DNA of 64,000 nucleotides from Cycas panzhihuaensis (Eukaryota > Cycadophyta), in NCBI GenBank assembly GCA_023213395.1, contig CM041465.1:97657741-97721740 (forward strand), given 5' to 3'. A program made the translations under genes and the position numbers. Below are positions 49,369-61,060 of the stretch, piece after piece. Below the pieces are notes generated by a model. That model was not told the DNA's origin, searched no databases, and was given only the letters and a program-made list of their open reading frames with translations. Positions within the stretch are counted from its first letter, which is position 1. Each line of letters opens with the position of its first letter.

Positions 49369-50610
49369 GTATGCCACTCTCATTTCATAGGCATTTTTGT
49401 GTTTCCTCTATCTTGTATATTTGCATAAAAGATATAAGGAAATAAAGTAAAAGCAAACCAACTATCATCATCATCTTGCACATTAGTTCACATTTTAGGA
49501 AAGAGCATTCATTAAGGGTTATCCCCTTCCCTCTTTCACTCAATTGCACTACCGTGCACGTTGTATAATATCTTAGTTTATTTCTTTACTTCTCTTCCTC
49601 TTATTTGAAATGAAATGAGAGTGAGGATTTGCTTTTGAGAGAGAAAGTATATTTATTGTTCTTTGCACCTGTATGCTTAGTTTACCTCTCATTTGCATAC
49701 ATACGACTAGTCTTTGTTTCATTGTTGCATATAGAGGCTAGACACCTTTGTACATAGAGTGGAGGGCATCCTTTCCACCACCACTCTTCATCCATCTAAC
49801 TTTCTTACTAAGTGGATTAGTTCTTAGAGGATCCATCCCCCAAGATCTCCCTTGTTCCTCATCATACCCACATACACTTTACCTACATCCCTTAGCTTTC
49901 TTTCCATAAGGATCTTCTCCCTCGTTGGGTCTTTCCTTCCCCTTCTAGCCATCCAAGGGTGGGAAGACCATTGTTTTGAGGTTACTCAAGCAACCAAGGA
50001 CATCCCTCACCTACACTCCCCTTCAAAGTTAAAAGCCAAGTTATCTTGAGGAAGTTGTATGCCATTCGTGGGTCCTGAACCTATATTCCAATGCACAGAC
50101 ACTTTGTGTGGCTTCTTCCTTGTACTTGTTGGTTTGATCCCTTTATCCTAGAGCCTTCTGTTGATTGTCTTAATCCTAAATATGTGTAGTTACCATCCCC
50201 ATAGACGTGATTCCACATAGATTGATTGATCATATCTCAATAGTTTCTAGCTTTATTTTATTCAACACTATCTATTAATTATGGGATGTCTATTTCATCT
50301 ACCTATTTATACTACTTTTTTATTTTTCATCAGTAGTTAACATTTCACTTTTCTTTTCTTTTGATCATCACCTGGCATGTTGTATACATGCCATGTTTCC
50401 TTTAGTCCTAAATACGTAAACAAGTTATATTTTCCTCATATTCACATGTATAAGATGAATAAGTACCCCATGGGGGGTGTATACCCATGCACTCCCTTGC
50501 TCAGGTTCCCCTCACCCTATGGGCTCATTGTAAGGTAATCTTTAGCTTATTCTCTCCCCTTACTCATCCACACTTACGTCATTTTTTTAATAGGACCATT
50601 TTTAAGCACT

Positions 50611-51136
50611 TGTTATAGTGGGTTAGTTATGAACTTGAGGAAGTAACATGGTAATCAAATGAATTTGTTAAGTAGTATCTATATCTCCTTAGCTTTGAGG
50701 ATTCAACATCTCAAGGGAAGGGACCTATCACATAACAACTTATTACAAGTAAAACCACTTTACTAGTATATATAAAAAGGGACCTTGATGGTTAGTGTTA
50801 ACCATTAATATTTATATGTAGGTCACTTATGTCCACTAATAGAATTAGAAGTAATTTATCTAGCCAATGATATTCTATGTAAGAGGCCTCTCTTGCCTAC
50901 ATAAGGCCAATTTAATATAAAGTAAGAGTTGTTGAGTATTGTTATTTCTTAAAAGATCATACTTCAATATATCTTCAGTTCTCTTTAGTGATCCTTTTAG
51001 TGCCCTTATGCATCCCTACTTTTTATAATCTATTTCCATTTACTAATAAAGATGCTTTAATTGTTACTAAAGTCTTACTATTGTGCCCTTTGAGCTTGAA
51101 GTGAATCCCATATGTAGAAGAATATTAAGGCTAACA
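50611..51136 (+). repeat. Candidate solo LTR
   Basis: 526-bp segment from TGTTATAG to GGCTAACA, with perfect TGTTA/TAACA ends, a TATA-like tatataaaaagg near 50771 and an aataaa signal near 51041. Element D's integrase stops at its right edge, which supports a boundary there. The flanks gcact and cttcc do not form a target duplication, so it could instead be a remnant of D or of another element. The 390 bp to its left (50221-50610) hold nothing I recognise. Confidence 0.35.
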
Positions 51137-52030
51137 CTTCCTATGGTCCATGTCTTAAAGTATTTATTGGGTGATTTCCATCCATAAGTTTATGGTAAGT
51201 GTGTGGTAGAAAGGGGGTAGATACCCATATAGAGATAGAAAAGAGGATATACCAATAGTAAAGTGGTGTGAGAAATTATACCAATACTCTACTAGAAGGA
51301 GAAAGGAGGTCCACTTATGTTGGTATTTAGATGCAAAGCAATATAAATAAGTGTCTATAATTTTTCTTTTTTTTTTAATTTTAGATTATCCTTTAGTTTG
51401 GGGATGGTAGGTAAAACTCATTTTAAAGCACCAAAAGTACAAAATAGTTCTTACCAAAAAGAGCTAATGAACTTGGGATTTCTATTATAAATAAAGGATG
51501 AGGGAAATCCATGAAGATAAAAGATGTATTAAATGTAGATATCAATTAGGCATAAGATATTATATAGGAAGTGTGAATAGGAAGGAAATGGGTATATTTG
51601 GTTAGATAATCGATAGTAACTAGGATGGAATCAAAATTGGCCAAAAGTGAGATACCTATAATAAAAACCATAGTAATATCTTACCATTTCCCTTAGGGAA
51701 TATGTAGTGGTTGAAGAAGAAGGCAAGATAGGAATATGGTTTTATAATTATAGTTTTGATAGTATCACACTCTAAACAAATTTAAGAATATGTGACTTTA
51801 TACCCATCTAATAAAGATCATCATATATATGATAATAGGTTTTGTTGAAGCTAGAATAACCACCTAAGGAAGTAAAGTGGTACTTAGTCAGAATGTGAGA
51901 ATTAAAGGATAATTTAGGGTGAACAGAAATATGATTATTATAGAGAAGAAAGTTATTATGGTGGGATCACTCTAAGTGAGTGTTGACCTTCTAGGCTCAC
52001 TAGTCATAGTTGAGTTAAGTGATATTTGTA
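51137..52030 (-). pseudogene. pol: Element D integrase relic
   Basis: Minus-strand reading. Near 51800-51880, LGGYSSFNKTYY and GIKSHILKFV match the zinc-binding N-terminal region, with its Cys/His set largely lost. Near 51590-51660 comes ISLLANFDSILVTIDYLTKYTHFLP, shown here with its central part at the D and Y-TKY positions. Near 51150-51470 come MSFTYHPQT, DTYLYCF and LLLVEYWYN. It ends abruptly at the candidate solo LTR, so any chromodomain is missing. Confidence 0.75.
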
Positions 52031-52149
52031 ATTGTTAAATTTTCTAACCATACAAGTTAAGGATGGGAAATAGTTTGAAGGTTAGGTAGTTGGGAAAGTA
52101 AAGAGAGGACATTGATAGCAACATTATCCCCCATTTATAAGTAATAGTG

Positions 52150-52560
52150 AAATAAAAAACTTAGAGTTGGTTAAGTCCTTTAGCTTATTCTTATGAGAGG
52201 ATAGTTTGTATGAGTAGGAGTTTGAGGCTATTGTGGTCTATTAATATGGTAAAATAAGATCCTAAGAGATATTGGTAACCTTTATCTAGGGCATACAGGA
52301 TGGCCTTCATCTCTTTTTGGTAAGTAGATAATTGACATTCATATGATTTGAGCTTGTGGCTTTTAAACATCGTAAGATGAAAATTTTGTATAAAGATAGC
52401 CCCAAGGCCAAATCTAAAACTAACACATTTAATTTAGAATGGTTGAGAAAAGTTAAGAATGGTAAGACTTGAGGTGGAGATCATAAGGGTGTTAAGGAGG
52501 TTAAATATAGTAATGGCTTTAGGAGACTATTAGAATGAGGCTTTATAAAGAAGGTCAAAT
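52150..52560 (-). pseudogene. pol: Element D RNase H relic
   Basis: Minus-strand reading near 52200-52420: FGLGAIFIQ, STYQKEMKAILYALDKG, YLLGSYFTILIDHNSLKLLL. This is the usual gypsy RNase H motif series (STYEKE, YLLG, TDH-SLK-L type). Stops and shifts are present. Confidence 0.78.
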
Positions 52561-52599
52561 AAAAGGGCAGTAATAAAGGCATCATAGGTAATAAAATAA

Positions 52600-53290
52600 T
52601 GGTAAAAGCCAATCAGACCAAGGAAGGAACTAAGTTAGGCAAAGGAAGTAGGTGTAGTCCATGTAGTGATGATGGGTACTTTAGTAGGGTTAACTTGGAC
52701 ACCTCCATAGGATATAATATGGCCAAGGCATTAAACTTGGGATTGGTTAAATTCACATTTAGAAAGCTTGGTATACAATTATTGTTAGGAAAGGAGTTGA
52801 AGGATAAGCTCTAAGTAATATAGATATTAGGCCTAATCCTTATTATAGATAAGAATGTCATTGAAAAAATCAATAATAAATTTATGAAGTCAAGGAGAGG
52901 AATGTTTCATTAAGCTTAGAATGTTACATGTGTATTACATAAGTTGAAAGGCATGACTTAAAATTTGAAGTGACCATGATGAGTATAAAAAGTGGTTTCT
53001 GGGTAGCCTGAGGGAGTGATAGGAATTTGATAATAACTATAATAGAGCTTAAGTTTAAAAAAAATATAGACTCATGGATTTCATCCAATATGTTATTTAT
53101 GGAAGGGGTGGGAAATTTACTTTTTATTGTAATTTTATTAAGCTCATAATAAATGACATAAAGTTAGAAGGAGCCATTATTTTTCATAACAAGGATTGTA
53201 AAAGTAGAATAGGGGCTTTTACTAGGCTTAATGATATTATGGTAAAGAAGCTCCTTAGTGATATATTATATTTAATTTTTCTAAAAATAA
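52600..53290 (-). pseudogene. pol: Element D reverse transcriptase relic
   Basis: Minus-strand reading: YYQIPITPSGYPETTFYTHHGHFKF near 52945-53045 (YHQI and KT-F-T positions), then VMPFNLCNTHVTF near 52900, then a catalytic motif reading FNDILIY where FDDILIY is usual, so one Asp is lost. The plus-strand open frames 52599-52814 and 53074-53310 are shadows of this region. Confidence 0.8.
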
Positions 53291-53809
53291 ATACTTCATT
53301 GGGGGTGTAAACTAATTAGCTTATGTGGATGTTATATATCAATGGTATGATAAAAACCATAATGGGGTAGAGGAGCTGGAGAAAGCATATTAAAAATTAA
53401 GTGGTATTTTGTGAGAATATTTTGAATATTAAGGTAAGCAAAGCGAGGATAGCCTAGATATTATTAAATTGGTCTATAAACCCCATATTTTTAATAAGGA
53501 GTTTATGCATTTAGTTAACAGAGACCACTTTATTTAAAGGTGGTTAAAAATCATATAGTTTATGGTTTTGTCCCTGTGTATATTTAAAAAGGATGAAGTT
53601 TTAATGATGATTGAGGTTGTAGGTGCCAAGGGTCTACAACCATTAAATTTCTAAAATACCTTTAGCACTATCAATAGAGAGGACATGAAAATATGAGTGT
53701 AGGGTATATGTTCCTATTTGTATATGAAGGTCTTTAATATCACCTTAATAATGAAGGACTTAATAGTTGGGAATAGATATATTATACCCTATTTTAAGAA
53801 TAGTATGTA

Positions 53810-54930
53810 ACCCTAACTTTTAGGTAATGCAAAAATCAATGAAGTTGAGGAAAATCCTAAAATTAATCAGGATTAATAGGGGAGAATTATGAAGGGGGCC
53901 TTTAACCTTTGGAGTGTCTAGGAAAGTGTCCTTGGATCTAATGGATAAGGATATTTTTATATCAGGATCTTGGGGAGGGTCAAGAGAGTGCTCTTCAAAT
54001 AATACAAGGTCAAGATCCATATCAATATCAATTAAAATATCTAGTTCAATCATAAAAATAGAATACTAGGCCTTGTAATTTTTAAGGTGATCATATGTTT
54101 ATTTCTCTATGCATTTGATACATAAGCTAGCTTCTCAACATTGGGTAGTTTCTACTACTATACTTTGAGGGAATATGCTTGTAGAGTAGGTGTTGATGTT
54201 GAGTCTAGCATCAGTGTTGAGCAATGAGAATTATCTAAAGTCTATCTTTGCTAGTAAGGTAGAGGATAGTGAGAAAACATAGAGTAGCAAACAATGAACT
54301 CTACTTCAATTAATTTTTCCATAGCTAGCATCTCATGAAATGTGGTAAGATGGTGGGTCTTAACAAACATATAAATACACTCCTTAAGTCTATTTATGAA
54401 TGTCTCAATAAGAGTATCTTGATTAAGGTTTTGAGAAAACAAGTTCTAGAGTGCTTAAAATGTATTTACATATCTTTTCTAATGTTGAGTGAGATTATTG
54501 AAGAATAAGCAATTATAAATGTCCTTATGCTTATTAAAGAAATAAATGCAAAAGAAATTCCATGTGAGTGCATTAGGATTTTTACACACTAGTGGAACTA
54601 ATGATACCCTTTATGTGTAAGATGAATAAAGATGAAAGTACACTAATCAATAGGAGACATGGGGTGAAAAGCAAAGTATGTCTCAAGTTTTTCAATGTAG
54701 CTATAGGAAAAATCATGATTTAACTCTAAATCAAAGGTAATAATGGTGATCTTAAGGTGTTGGTCTTAGTATTAGTGAGAAGGTGGTGGTAATAGAGAAT
54801 TTCCAAATGAAGTGAAGGAGGAAGGAATATTAGTAGTATTGGCAATGAGTTTTATGAGTTCATAAGAAAGCTTCATGATGTTGTCATTTTAAGGTGGTGT
54901 ACTAAGATTCTAGGGTAAATATTTAGTTTA
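53810..54930 (-). pseudogene. gag-pro: Element D gag and protease relics
   Basis: Minus-strand reading. Gag core about 54250-54760: YIEKLETYFAFHPMS, FIHLTHKGYH-FH and, in an open frame at 54251-54442, QDTLIETFINRLKECIYMFV with LTTFHEMLAMEKLIE, all typical of the gypsy retrotransposon gag domain. Protease about 53820-53900: LINFRIFLNFIDFCIT occupies the place of the usual DSGSTHNFI-type site, with the catalytic Asp lost. The linker contains acidic Asp-rich segments. Confidence 0.7.
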
Positions 54931-55669
54931 TTTAGATAGGAGAATCTATGTTATAATAAGAGATAAGTTATAAAAATATATTTAGATAAGTAGATTAAGA
55001 AAAGGGGTTCATATAAGAAGAAAGGGTATTAAAAGTCATGAAGAGATAGAAGAACTAGAATTAAGAAGTAAGAATAATATAGAAGAGTAAGAAAAAGTAG
55101 GGTGGGTGTCTATAGCTTATTAACTCAAAAAATTTATATTAGAAAATTACCTAATGCACTATGGCCAATATCGCATACTCATTAAAATAACATAAGTGAG
55201 AAAATAGATAAAAAATTAGGTCACAAATCCTATAAGATACCTATATATCATTTAACCCTTAAAGTATGCACTAAAAATGAGTTTGTAAAAAATGAAAGGT
55301 GTGATGTCCTTATTATAATGTGCTTATTAGGAAATTATAGTAGAAAAAGAAATTTGATACTTTTTTTTAATAATATAGAAACCATTCATCAGGGTCTTAA
55401 TTGTGAAAATTGAATCATATAGTAGATATCTATTTTTAACAAGGTGATTAAAATTTTATTTTCATGAAATATCTCTTTGTTTTAACACCTTCTATTAAGA
55501 TGACTCTATTTGAGACATGATTATTAATAAATATATCACCTTACTTTATATGTTGGTTTATCACCAAATGTGCTTAGCCTAGAAAAGCAAGTTTTGGCTA
55601 AAGATTCTAACTTCTATAACTAGGAAATTTACCCATTTTAAGTTTATCCCTATAGTCTTCTTATGATAC

Positions 55670-56491
55670 TATTTCTTGCTTCTTAGAAATGGATCAGGAG
55701 TTCATGACATAGGTAAGTGTAAATACATGTTTTATTTTACATCTTGTTATATTCATTATGGTCATTACCTCATATGATGCTTGCTTAGCTCCTTGGATGC
55801 ATGATTGCTTATTTTACTTAGCTTGCTTACATATATTATTGCCTATGATGATTATGACTTTAGTCTAATGGTATTTAGAGCCCCTATAGTGGTCTCCTAG
55901 TTAACAAGATGCCTGTTTCATATTCTTGTAGCTTGGTTTTCATTGAGTTCTAACTTGTTTGTACTTTTTTATTATATCCTCTTCTCCTTTTATCATATGT
56001 TATCTACTACTTGGGTGGCCCATGGTTATTTTGTAGAGGCTTTAGGGGGAGGTTTGAAATCTTGTTATTAAAATTATATTTGATTTTTATTAACTTTTAT
56101 AGCATGTCTCTACACTATAGAAAATCTTATCTACCCTACATTAATTCTTGCTTTGCCTCTCTATGATTGTTACTCCCCTTGAGTACCTTCGTGGTATTGC
56201 AAAGAATTTATAGTGTGACCATTATATAATTAGTCATGGCTAGCAACATTCAGATTTGTATTTAATGTATCCCCTAACATATTTGATGCCTTAAGACTAG
56301 CCTAGATTGAGGAGTAATAATGAGGTGAACTCATTCAAATACAAAAATTCCATCTTCATTTGATCTATCATCATTCTATAATAATTATTTTCATCATTTT
56401 TTCTCACTTTTGGATAAAAAAATAAAAACTTAATTTCAAGAAGGAATCATCCAATAGAGCTCAAATTTTAGGATAGAATACTCCTCAAATT
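55670..56491 (+). repeat. LTR3 of the Tat-type gypsy family, 5' segment
   Basis: Starts tatttcttgcttcttagaa, a diverged form of the family start, with aggtaagt at 55711-55718 (offset 41). gcttgc and cctatgatgat segments near 55790-55855 match element B near 35790-35835. It is interrupted by copia-3 at 56492. It is more diverged than LTR1 and LTR2. Confidence 0.55.
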
Positions 56492-57077
56492 TGTTAGATA
56501 ATATGACAACAATATTTTGGAGGTAAAATTTTTGATAAGTTGATAGTGTAGTTCCCCTCCCCCCCATGAAGAGGGGGTTTAGAGGTAGTAGCCCCTAACC
56601 CAAAAATCTAGCACTATAAAACATATTAAATTATAAAGAAAATCAGGGTTGTTCATTTAAAATACCACAAATTTAATGGTTAAGATTTATGCCTTAAATG
56701 ACTCTCTCATATTACCTAATTTAAGGTGTTTTTTTATTATGTTGATTGTATTTAATGTATTGGATGTATTGTATTGAGTAGAGGTGACTAATTATTGTTG
56801 ATATGAGCATTCTACTACAAATTATATGCATTTCTCTATTCTTGGATAATAAAGATCAATATCTTTCCTATATGGATGTTTCCCTAACACACTATTATGG
56901 TTTTACCATATTATATCTAGTATATATATGATGCTTTAACTTTTTGATTTATTTATTATATTATCTCTTGTTTAAGAACTTATATGTTAAATTTTAGTTT
57001 TAATTTCTATAATTAGTTGCAAAATAGTTTAGATCTTGGTGGCAGTTTTTGGTTATTAGGACCTAGTTTGCTTAACA
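56492..57077 (+). repeat. Copia-3 5' LTR
   Basis: 586 bp from TGTTAGATAATATGAC to TTGCTTAACA. Aligns with 62163-62814. Confidence 0.9.
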
Positions 57078-57079
57078 AG

Positions 57080-57091
57080 TGGTATCAAAAC
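57080..57091 (+). other. Copia-3 primer-binding site
   Basis: tggtatcaaaac, the initiator methionine tRNA site with two G-to-A changes, two bases after the LTR. Confidence 0.85.
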
Positions 57092-57117
57092 CACTTTTAT
57101 TTTTGTAACGAGTTTAT

Positions 57118-57930
57118 GAAGGTTTTAGTGTCAGATTTTTCTACACCAAATGGTAAAATTGGTGAATATAAAGTTTGAGGTGGAAAAATTCAATGGCAAG
57201 AATAACTTCGAGTTATTGAAGCTAAAAGTATATGTTGTTCTAGTATAATGGGGATTGTACAGAGCTCTTGTAGGTAAATTAAAGAAACCCACAGGGATAG
57301 TTGATGACGAATGGGATGATCTAGATAAATAGGCTCTTAGTATAATATGATTATACTTAGTAGATGAAGTTTTATTTAACATTGTAGGGAAGAAGACAGT
57401 AGTAGGACTATGGACCCAGTTGGAAGGCTTATACATGACTAAATTAGTGATGAATCAAATCTAATTAAAGAGATAACTATACTTAGTGTAGATGAAGGAA
57501 GGTACAAAAATTCTTGATCATTTAAATATTTTTAATACTCTTATTTATTAGTTGGCTAGTATCAATATTATAATTAAGAATGAGGATAAGGTTGTTACCT
57601 TATTATATTTATTATTAGAATCATTGGATAATATTATCATCTTAATTACTTTTAGCACTACAGATGAATTAGACTATGATTCTATTATGAGCACTTTACT
57701 AATGGAAGAGGTAAGGAGGAAGTCTAGTCTTAAAGCCTCTACACTAGAAGCTATAAAAGCAAGGGGTAAAATGATTAGGAGAGGATAAAGCTCCAAGGAT
57801 ACATCAAGGTCAAAATCAAAAGGAAAGAAGAGTAAGCTTAGATATTGGCACTACAATAAGATAGGTCACCTCAAGAAGGATTGCTACAAAATGAAGGAGT
57901 TTTAAAAAAGGGAAGATCCTGCCAAAGAGG
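57118..57930 (+). pseudogene. gag: Copia-3 gag relic
   Basis: Reading frames give KFEVEKFNGKNNFELLKLKV and YRALVGKLKKP (57160-57290), then an open stretch at 57552-57788 with NEDKVVTLLYLLLESLDN and LLMEEVRRKS, then a knuckle near 57838-57885 reading YWHYNKIGHLKKDC, where both initial Cys positions are Tyr. The wording fits Tork-type copia gag. It is inactive. Confidence 0.82.
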
Positions 57931-57989
57931 CTAATCAGGTGGAGTAGAATCAAGGTATAAATGATGATGATATCTTTGTTGCTTATAAG

Positions 57990-60900
57990 TTTCCCACTAT
58001 CATCGTGATTAGTTATTAGATTCAGGTGCTTCACACTACATGTGTCCACATAAGAGTTAGTTTTCATCATATCAACCTCTTCATGGAAGTGATATGCTTA
58101 TGGAAAATGAAGTTTTCTATAAGATAGTGGGTATTAGTAGCATCAAAATTCAAATGTTTGATGGTGTAGTGAGAACATTAACTAAAGTTAGACATGTACC
58201 TAATCTAAAAAAATAATCTAATTTCCTTAGGTGAACTAGATTCTAGTGGTTATAAAGTACATAGGTCATGAAGGAGTCTTGAAGGTATTAAAGGGCACCT
58301 TGGTTGTTATGAAAGTTTTAAAGAAAGGAAACCTTTACATTTTGGTGGGAAGTACAAATGTTAGTCATGTAGCTAAAGTATCAAAGACTACAGAAGATCA
58401 ATCTTAATTATGGCATCAGAGACTTAGGCACATGAGTGAGAGAGGACTTAAGGTACTGATGAATCGTCAGTTACTTCCTAACTTATAGCTTTCAAATTTG
58501 ACATTTTGTAAACATTGTGTTTCTAAAAAGTAGTATAGACTCAAGTTTAAAGTAAAGAGACACACTAGTAAAGGTGTTCTAAATTATATACATTTGGATG
58601 TGTGGGGACTAGCCCCTACAATATCTTATGGAGGATCATTATACTTTATCATGTTTATAGATGATTACTCTAGAAATATATGGGTTTATTTTTTGAAAAT
58701 GAAATCTAAAGTTTTTAACATGTTTAAGCAGTTCAAGGTTCTAGTTGAAATGAGCATTGGCAGGTTAATCAAATGTCTAAGAACTAATAATAGTGGTGAG
58801 TTCAACTCCTTGGAGTTTAAGGACAATTATAGAGAAGTTGGGGTTAAAAACATAAGACCACTACCTATAACAAAATAGCATAGTTAAGCACATGAATAGG
58901 ATATTCTTTGAAAGATCAAGAAACATGTTAAGTAATGCAAGAGTGGATCATGGCTTATGGGCCAAAGCTATTCAAATAGCTTATTATTTGGTAAACAAGA
59001 CACCATCACTTGTAATGGACTACAAGATTCCTAAAGAGGTATGGATTGGACATTTATATGACTATTCAAATTTAAAAGTTTTTGGTTGTGATTCTTATGC
59101 CTTAGCTAATAAAAGCCAATGCTCAAAGCTAGACCCAAAATCCAAGAGATGTATCTTTGTTGGTTATGGTGATAAAGATGGTGAAGCGATATAAGTTATG
59201 AGATCTTACTACCCACAAAATCACTATTAACAGAGATATTATATTTGATGAATCTTCCTTTCTAAAATTAAATAGTGTAGAAGTTAAAGTAAAATAATAG
59301 CATAAAGTTAAACATCAATAGGTCATGCTCAAGATCCATCCGTCTTCAAAAATAGAAAAGTAGGAAGAGATTTTTGAAGATGAATCTATATCATATTTAT
59401 AAGAGTATGTGGATACTCTTGTACCAATTTTTAGAAGATCTACATAAGTTAGTCATTCACCTAATAGGTACAACCCTTCTATTTCTATTACTTTGGTTTC
59501 TAATGATGGTGAGCTTATATGTTATCAGGAACTAGTAGATCATATCTATAGTAAGAAGTAAAAGAGGGATATGTAGGAAGAGATAGATGTTTTATAGAAA
59601 AATAATTCATGGGACTTGGTAGAACATCCTCATAGTAGGAAGACTATTAGTTTTAGGTGGATTTTCAAGAATAAAATAGATATTGATGGAAAGGTTGATA
59701 AATATAGGGTAAGACTAGTGACTAGAGGCTTTACACAAAAAGTAGATATTAATTTTCATGATATATTTTTACTAGTTATTAAACTTATTTCAATTCAGGT
59801 TTTATTAGCATTAGTAGATTCTCTTGATTTAGAGTTAGAGTAGTTAGATGTAAAAATAACTTTTTTGTATGGAGATTTAGAAGATGACATCTCTATGGAC
59901 TAGTCAAAAGAGTTTGTATAGGATGTTAGAAAAGACTTATTTACAAGCTCAAGAAAGTACTATGTGGCCTAAAACAATCACCCAGGCAATGGTATAGGAA
60001 GTTTGATGCCTTCATGGAGAGCCAAAATTTTAAAAGAAGTGAGTATGATCATTGTGTTTACTCTAAATTTTTCGATAATATCGTATTCATTGTCTTAGTA
60101 TTATATGTTGATGACATGCTGGTTGCAAGCAAGAGTATAGAAAAAATCAACAAGTTAAAGGCTCAATTAGCTAGGACTTTTGATATGAAGGATCTAGGAG
60201 CTACAAAACAAATCTTAGGCATGGAGACATATAGAGACAGGAAAAATGGTAAGCTATGGTTATCACAGTAGAAATATATAGAGAAGATACTAAGCAGATT
60301 TAGTATGGCAAATGTGAAACCAGTGAGTATCTTATTAGCTTCCCATTTCAAGCTTTCTTCAAGTATAAGTCCTAGTAATTAAGAAGTATTATAAGTCTTA
60401 TGTACCTTATGCCAGTATAGTAGAAAGTTTGATATATACCATGGTATATACAAGACCTGACATTTCACATGTAGTCAATGTAGTTAGCAGGTCTATGGAA
60501 AATCTAAGAAAGAAATATTGGGTAGCAGTAAAATGGATGCTTTAGTATTTAAGAAGCACAAGTGACTACTGCATCACCTTTGATGGTACATGTAATCAAG
60601 ATTATGGATATATTTATTCAAACTTTATAAGAGATTTGAAGGTCTACTTTGGGTTATATGTTTACTCTTGTAAATAGTCTAATTAGTTGGATGCCAAAAT
60701 TACAGAGAATAATTACATTATTGACTACAGAAGTAGAATATATTACTGTAGCATATACTTGTAAGGAAGCAATTTCATTGCAGGGTATATTGGTTGAGAT
60801 TAGAAGGAAATAAGAAAAGGTAAATGTATTTTATGATAGTCAAAGTAATATATACTTAGTAAAGAATCTAGATTATTATAGTAGGGCAAAGCATATTACT

Positions 60901-61060
60901 CTTAAGTACCATTTTATTAGATAGGTTATGGAAGTAGTTGGAGTGGCACTTGAGAAAGTTAACACAAAATAAAATTATGCTAACATGTTCACAAAACTAG
61001 TACTATTAGAGAAGTTCAAATAGTGCTTAAATGATCCCAAAAGAGCTTAGTTGGTGAAGA
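57990..61060 (+). pseudogene. pol: Copia-3 pol relic (PR-INT-RT-RNase H)
   Basis: Protease near 58018 reads DSGASHYMC and is intact at the active site. Integrase is open in two frames: 58594-58878 (MDVWG, FIDDYSRNIWVYFLK, LRTNNSGEF with Asp changed to Asn) and 58892-59194 (MNRIFFERSRNML, LWAKAIQIAYYLVNKTPS). The third acidic position before MNR reads Lys. RT: 59616-59843 (ISFRWIFKNK, YRVRLVTRGFTQK) and 60014-60271 (LYVDDMLVASKS, both Asp kept). RNase H: about 60400-61050, with fragmentary matches and a terminal FTKLVLLEKFK. Several frameshifts separate the parts. Non-functional. Confidence 0.88.

Larger units (their letters stand above)
35629..50215 (+). mobile_element. Element B: 14.6-kb Tat-type gypsy element lacking RT/integrase, with antisense PMD-like ORF
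   Basis: Flanked by a perfect 5-bp duplication, catag (35624-35628 and 50216-50220). Two LTRs of about 2.9 kb run from tgtttccc/tatttccc to ttcca. The internal region of 8.8 kb holds, in order: a PBS-like site, a gag-protease frame (38688-42131), about 1.3 kb of unknown sequence, an antisense coding relic with plant-mobile-domain motifs and coiled coil (about 43440-45200), a segment with two hairpins (45397-45460), an RNase H (46402-46800), one pre-LTR module and a purine-rich tract. I found no RT or integrase on either strand. Gag and protease match element C, so B is best read as a non-autonomous relative that would need C-type proteins. It is the best-preserved gypsy copy here. Confidence 0.9.
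47324..50215 (+). repeat. Element B 3' LTR
   Basis: 2892 bp, aligning end to end with 35629-38543. It starts tatttcccagctcctagga, with aggtaagt at 47366-47373 and a TATA box at 48041-48046. It ends gtgattcca and is followed by catag. It lacks about 66 bp near 48510 that the 5' copy has. Many differences from the 5' copy are transitions. Confidence 0.93.
51137..54930 (-). mobile_element. Element D: Ty3/gypsy relic of another clade (chromovirus/Reina-like)
   Basis: Minus-strand gag, protease, RT, RNase H and integrase relics in order; no LTRs recognised. It begins near 54900 with gag and is cut at 51137 inside or just after integrase. The integrase wording (YHPQT, TYLYCF, EYWYN) differs from the Tat-type PWPF-WG pattern of element C and fits the chromovirus side of gypsy elements, with Reina the nearest guess. 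It is heavily frameshifted. To the right, 54930-55669 shows no feature I can name. Confidence 0.75.

Noticed and set aside
50606-51141. Target duplication around the 50611-51136 segment
   Set aside because: Flanks gcact and cttcc do not match.
54930-55669. 5' LTR of element D
   Set aside because: No second copy, no PBS on the minus strand and no TG/CA-bounded repeat could be identified.
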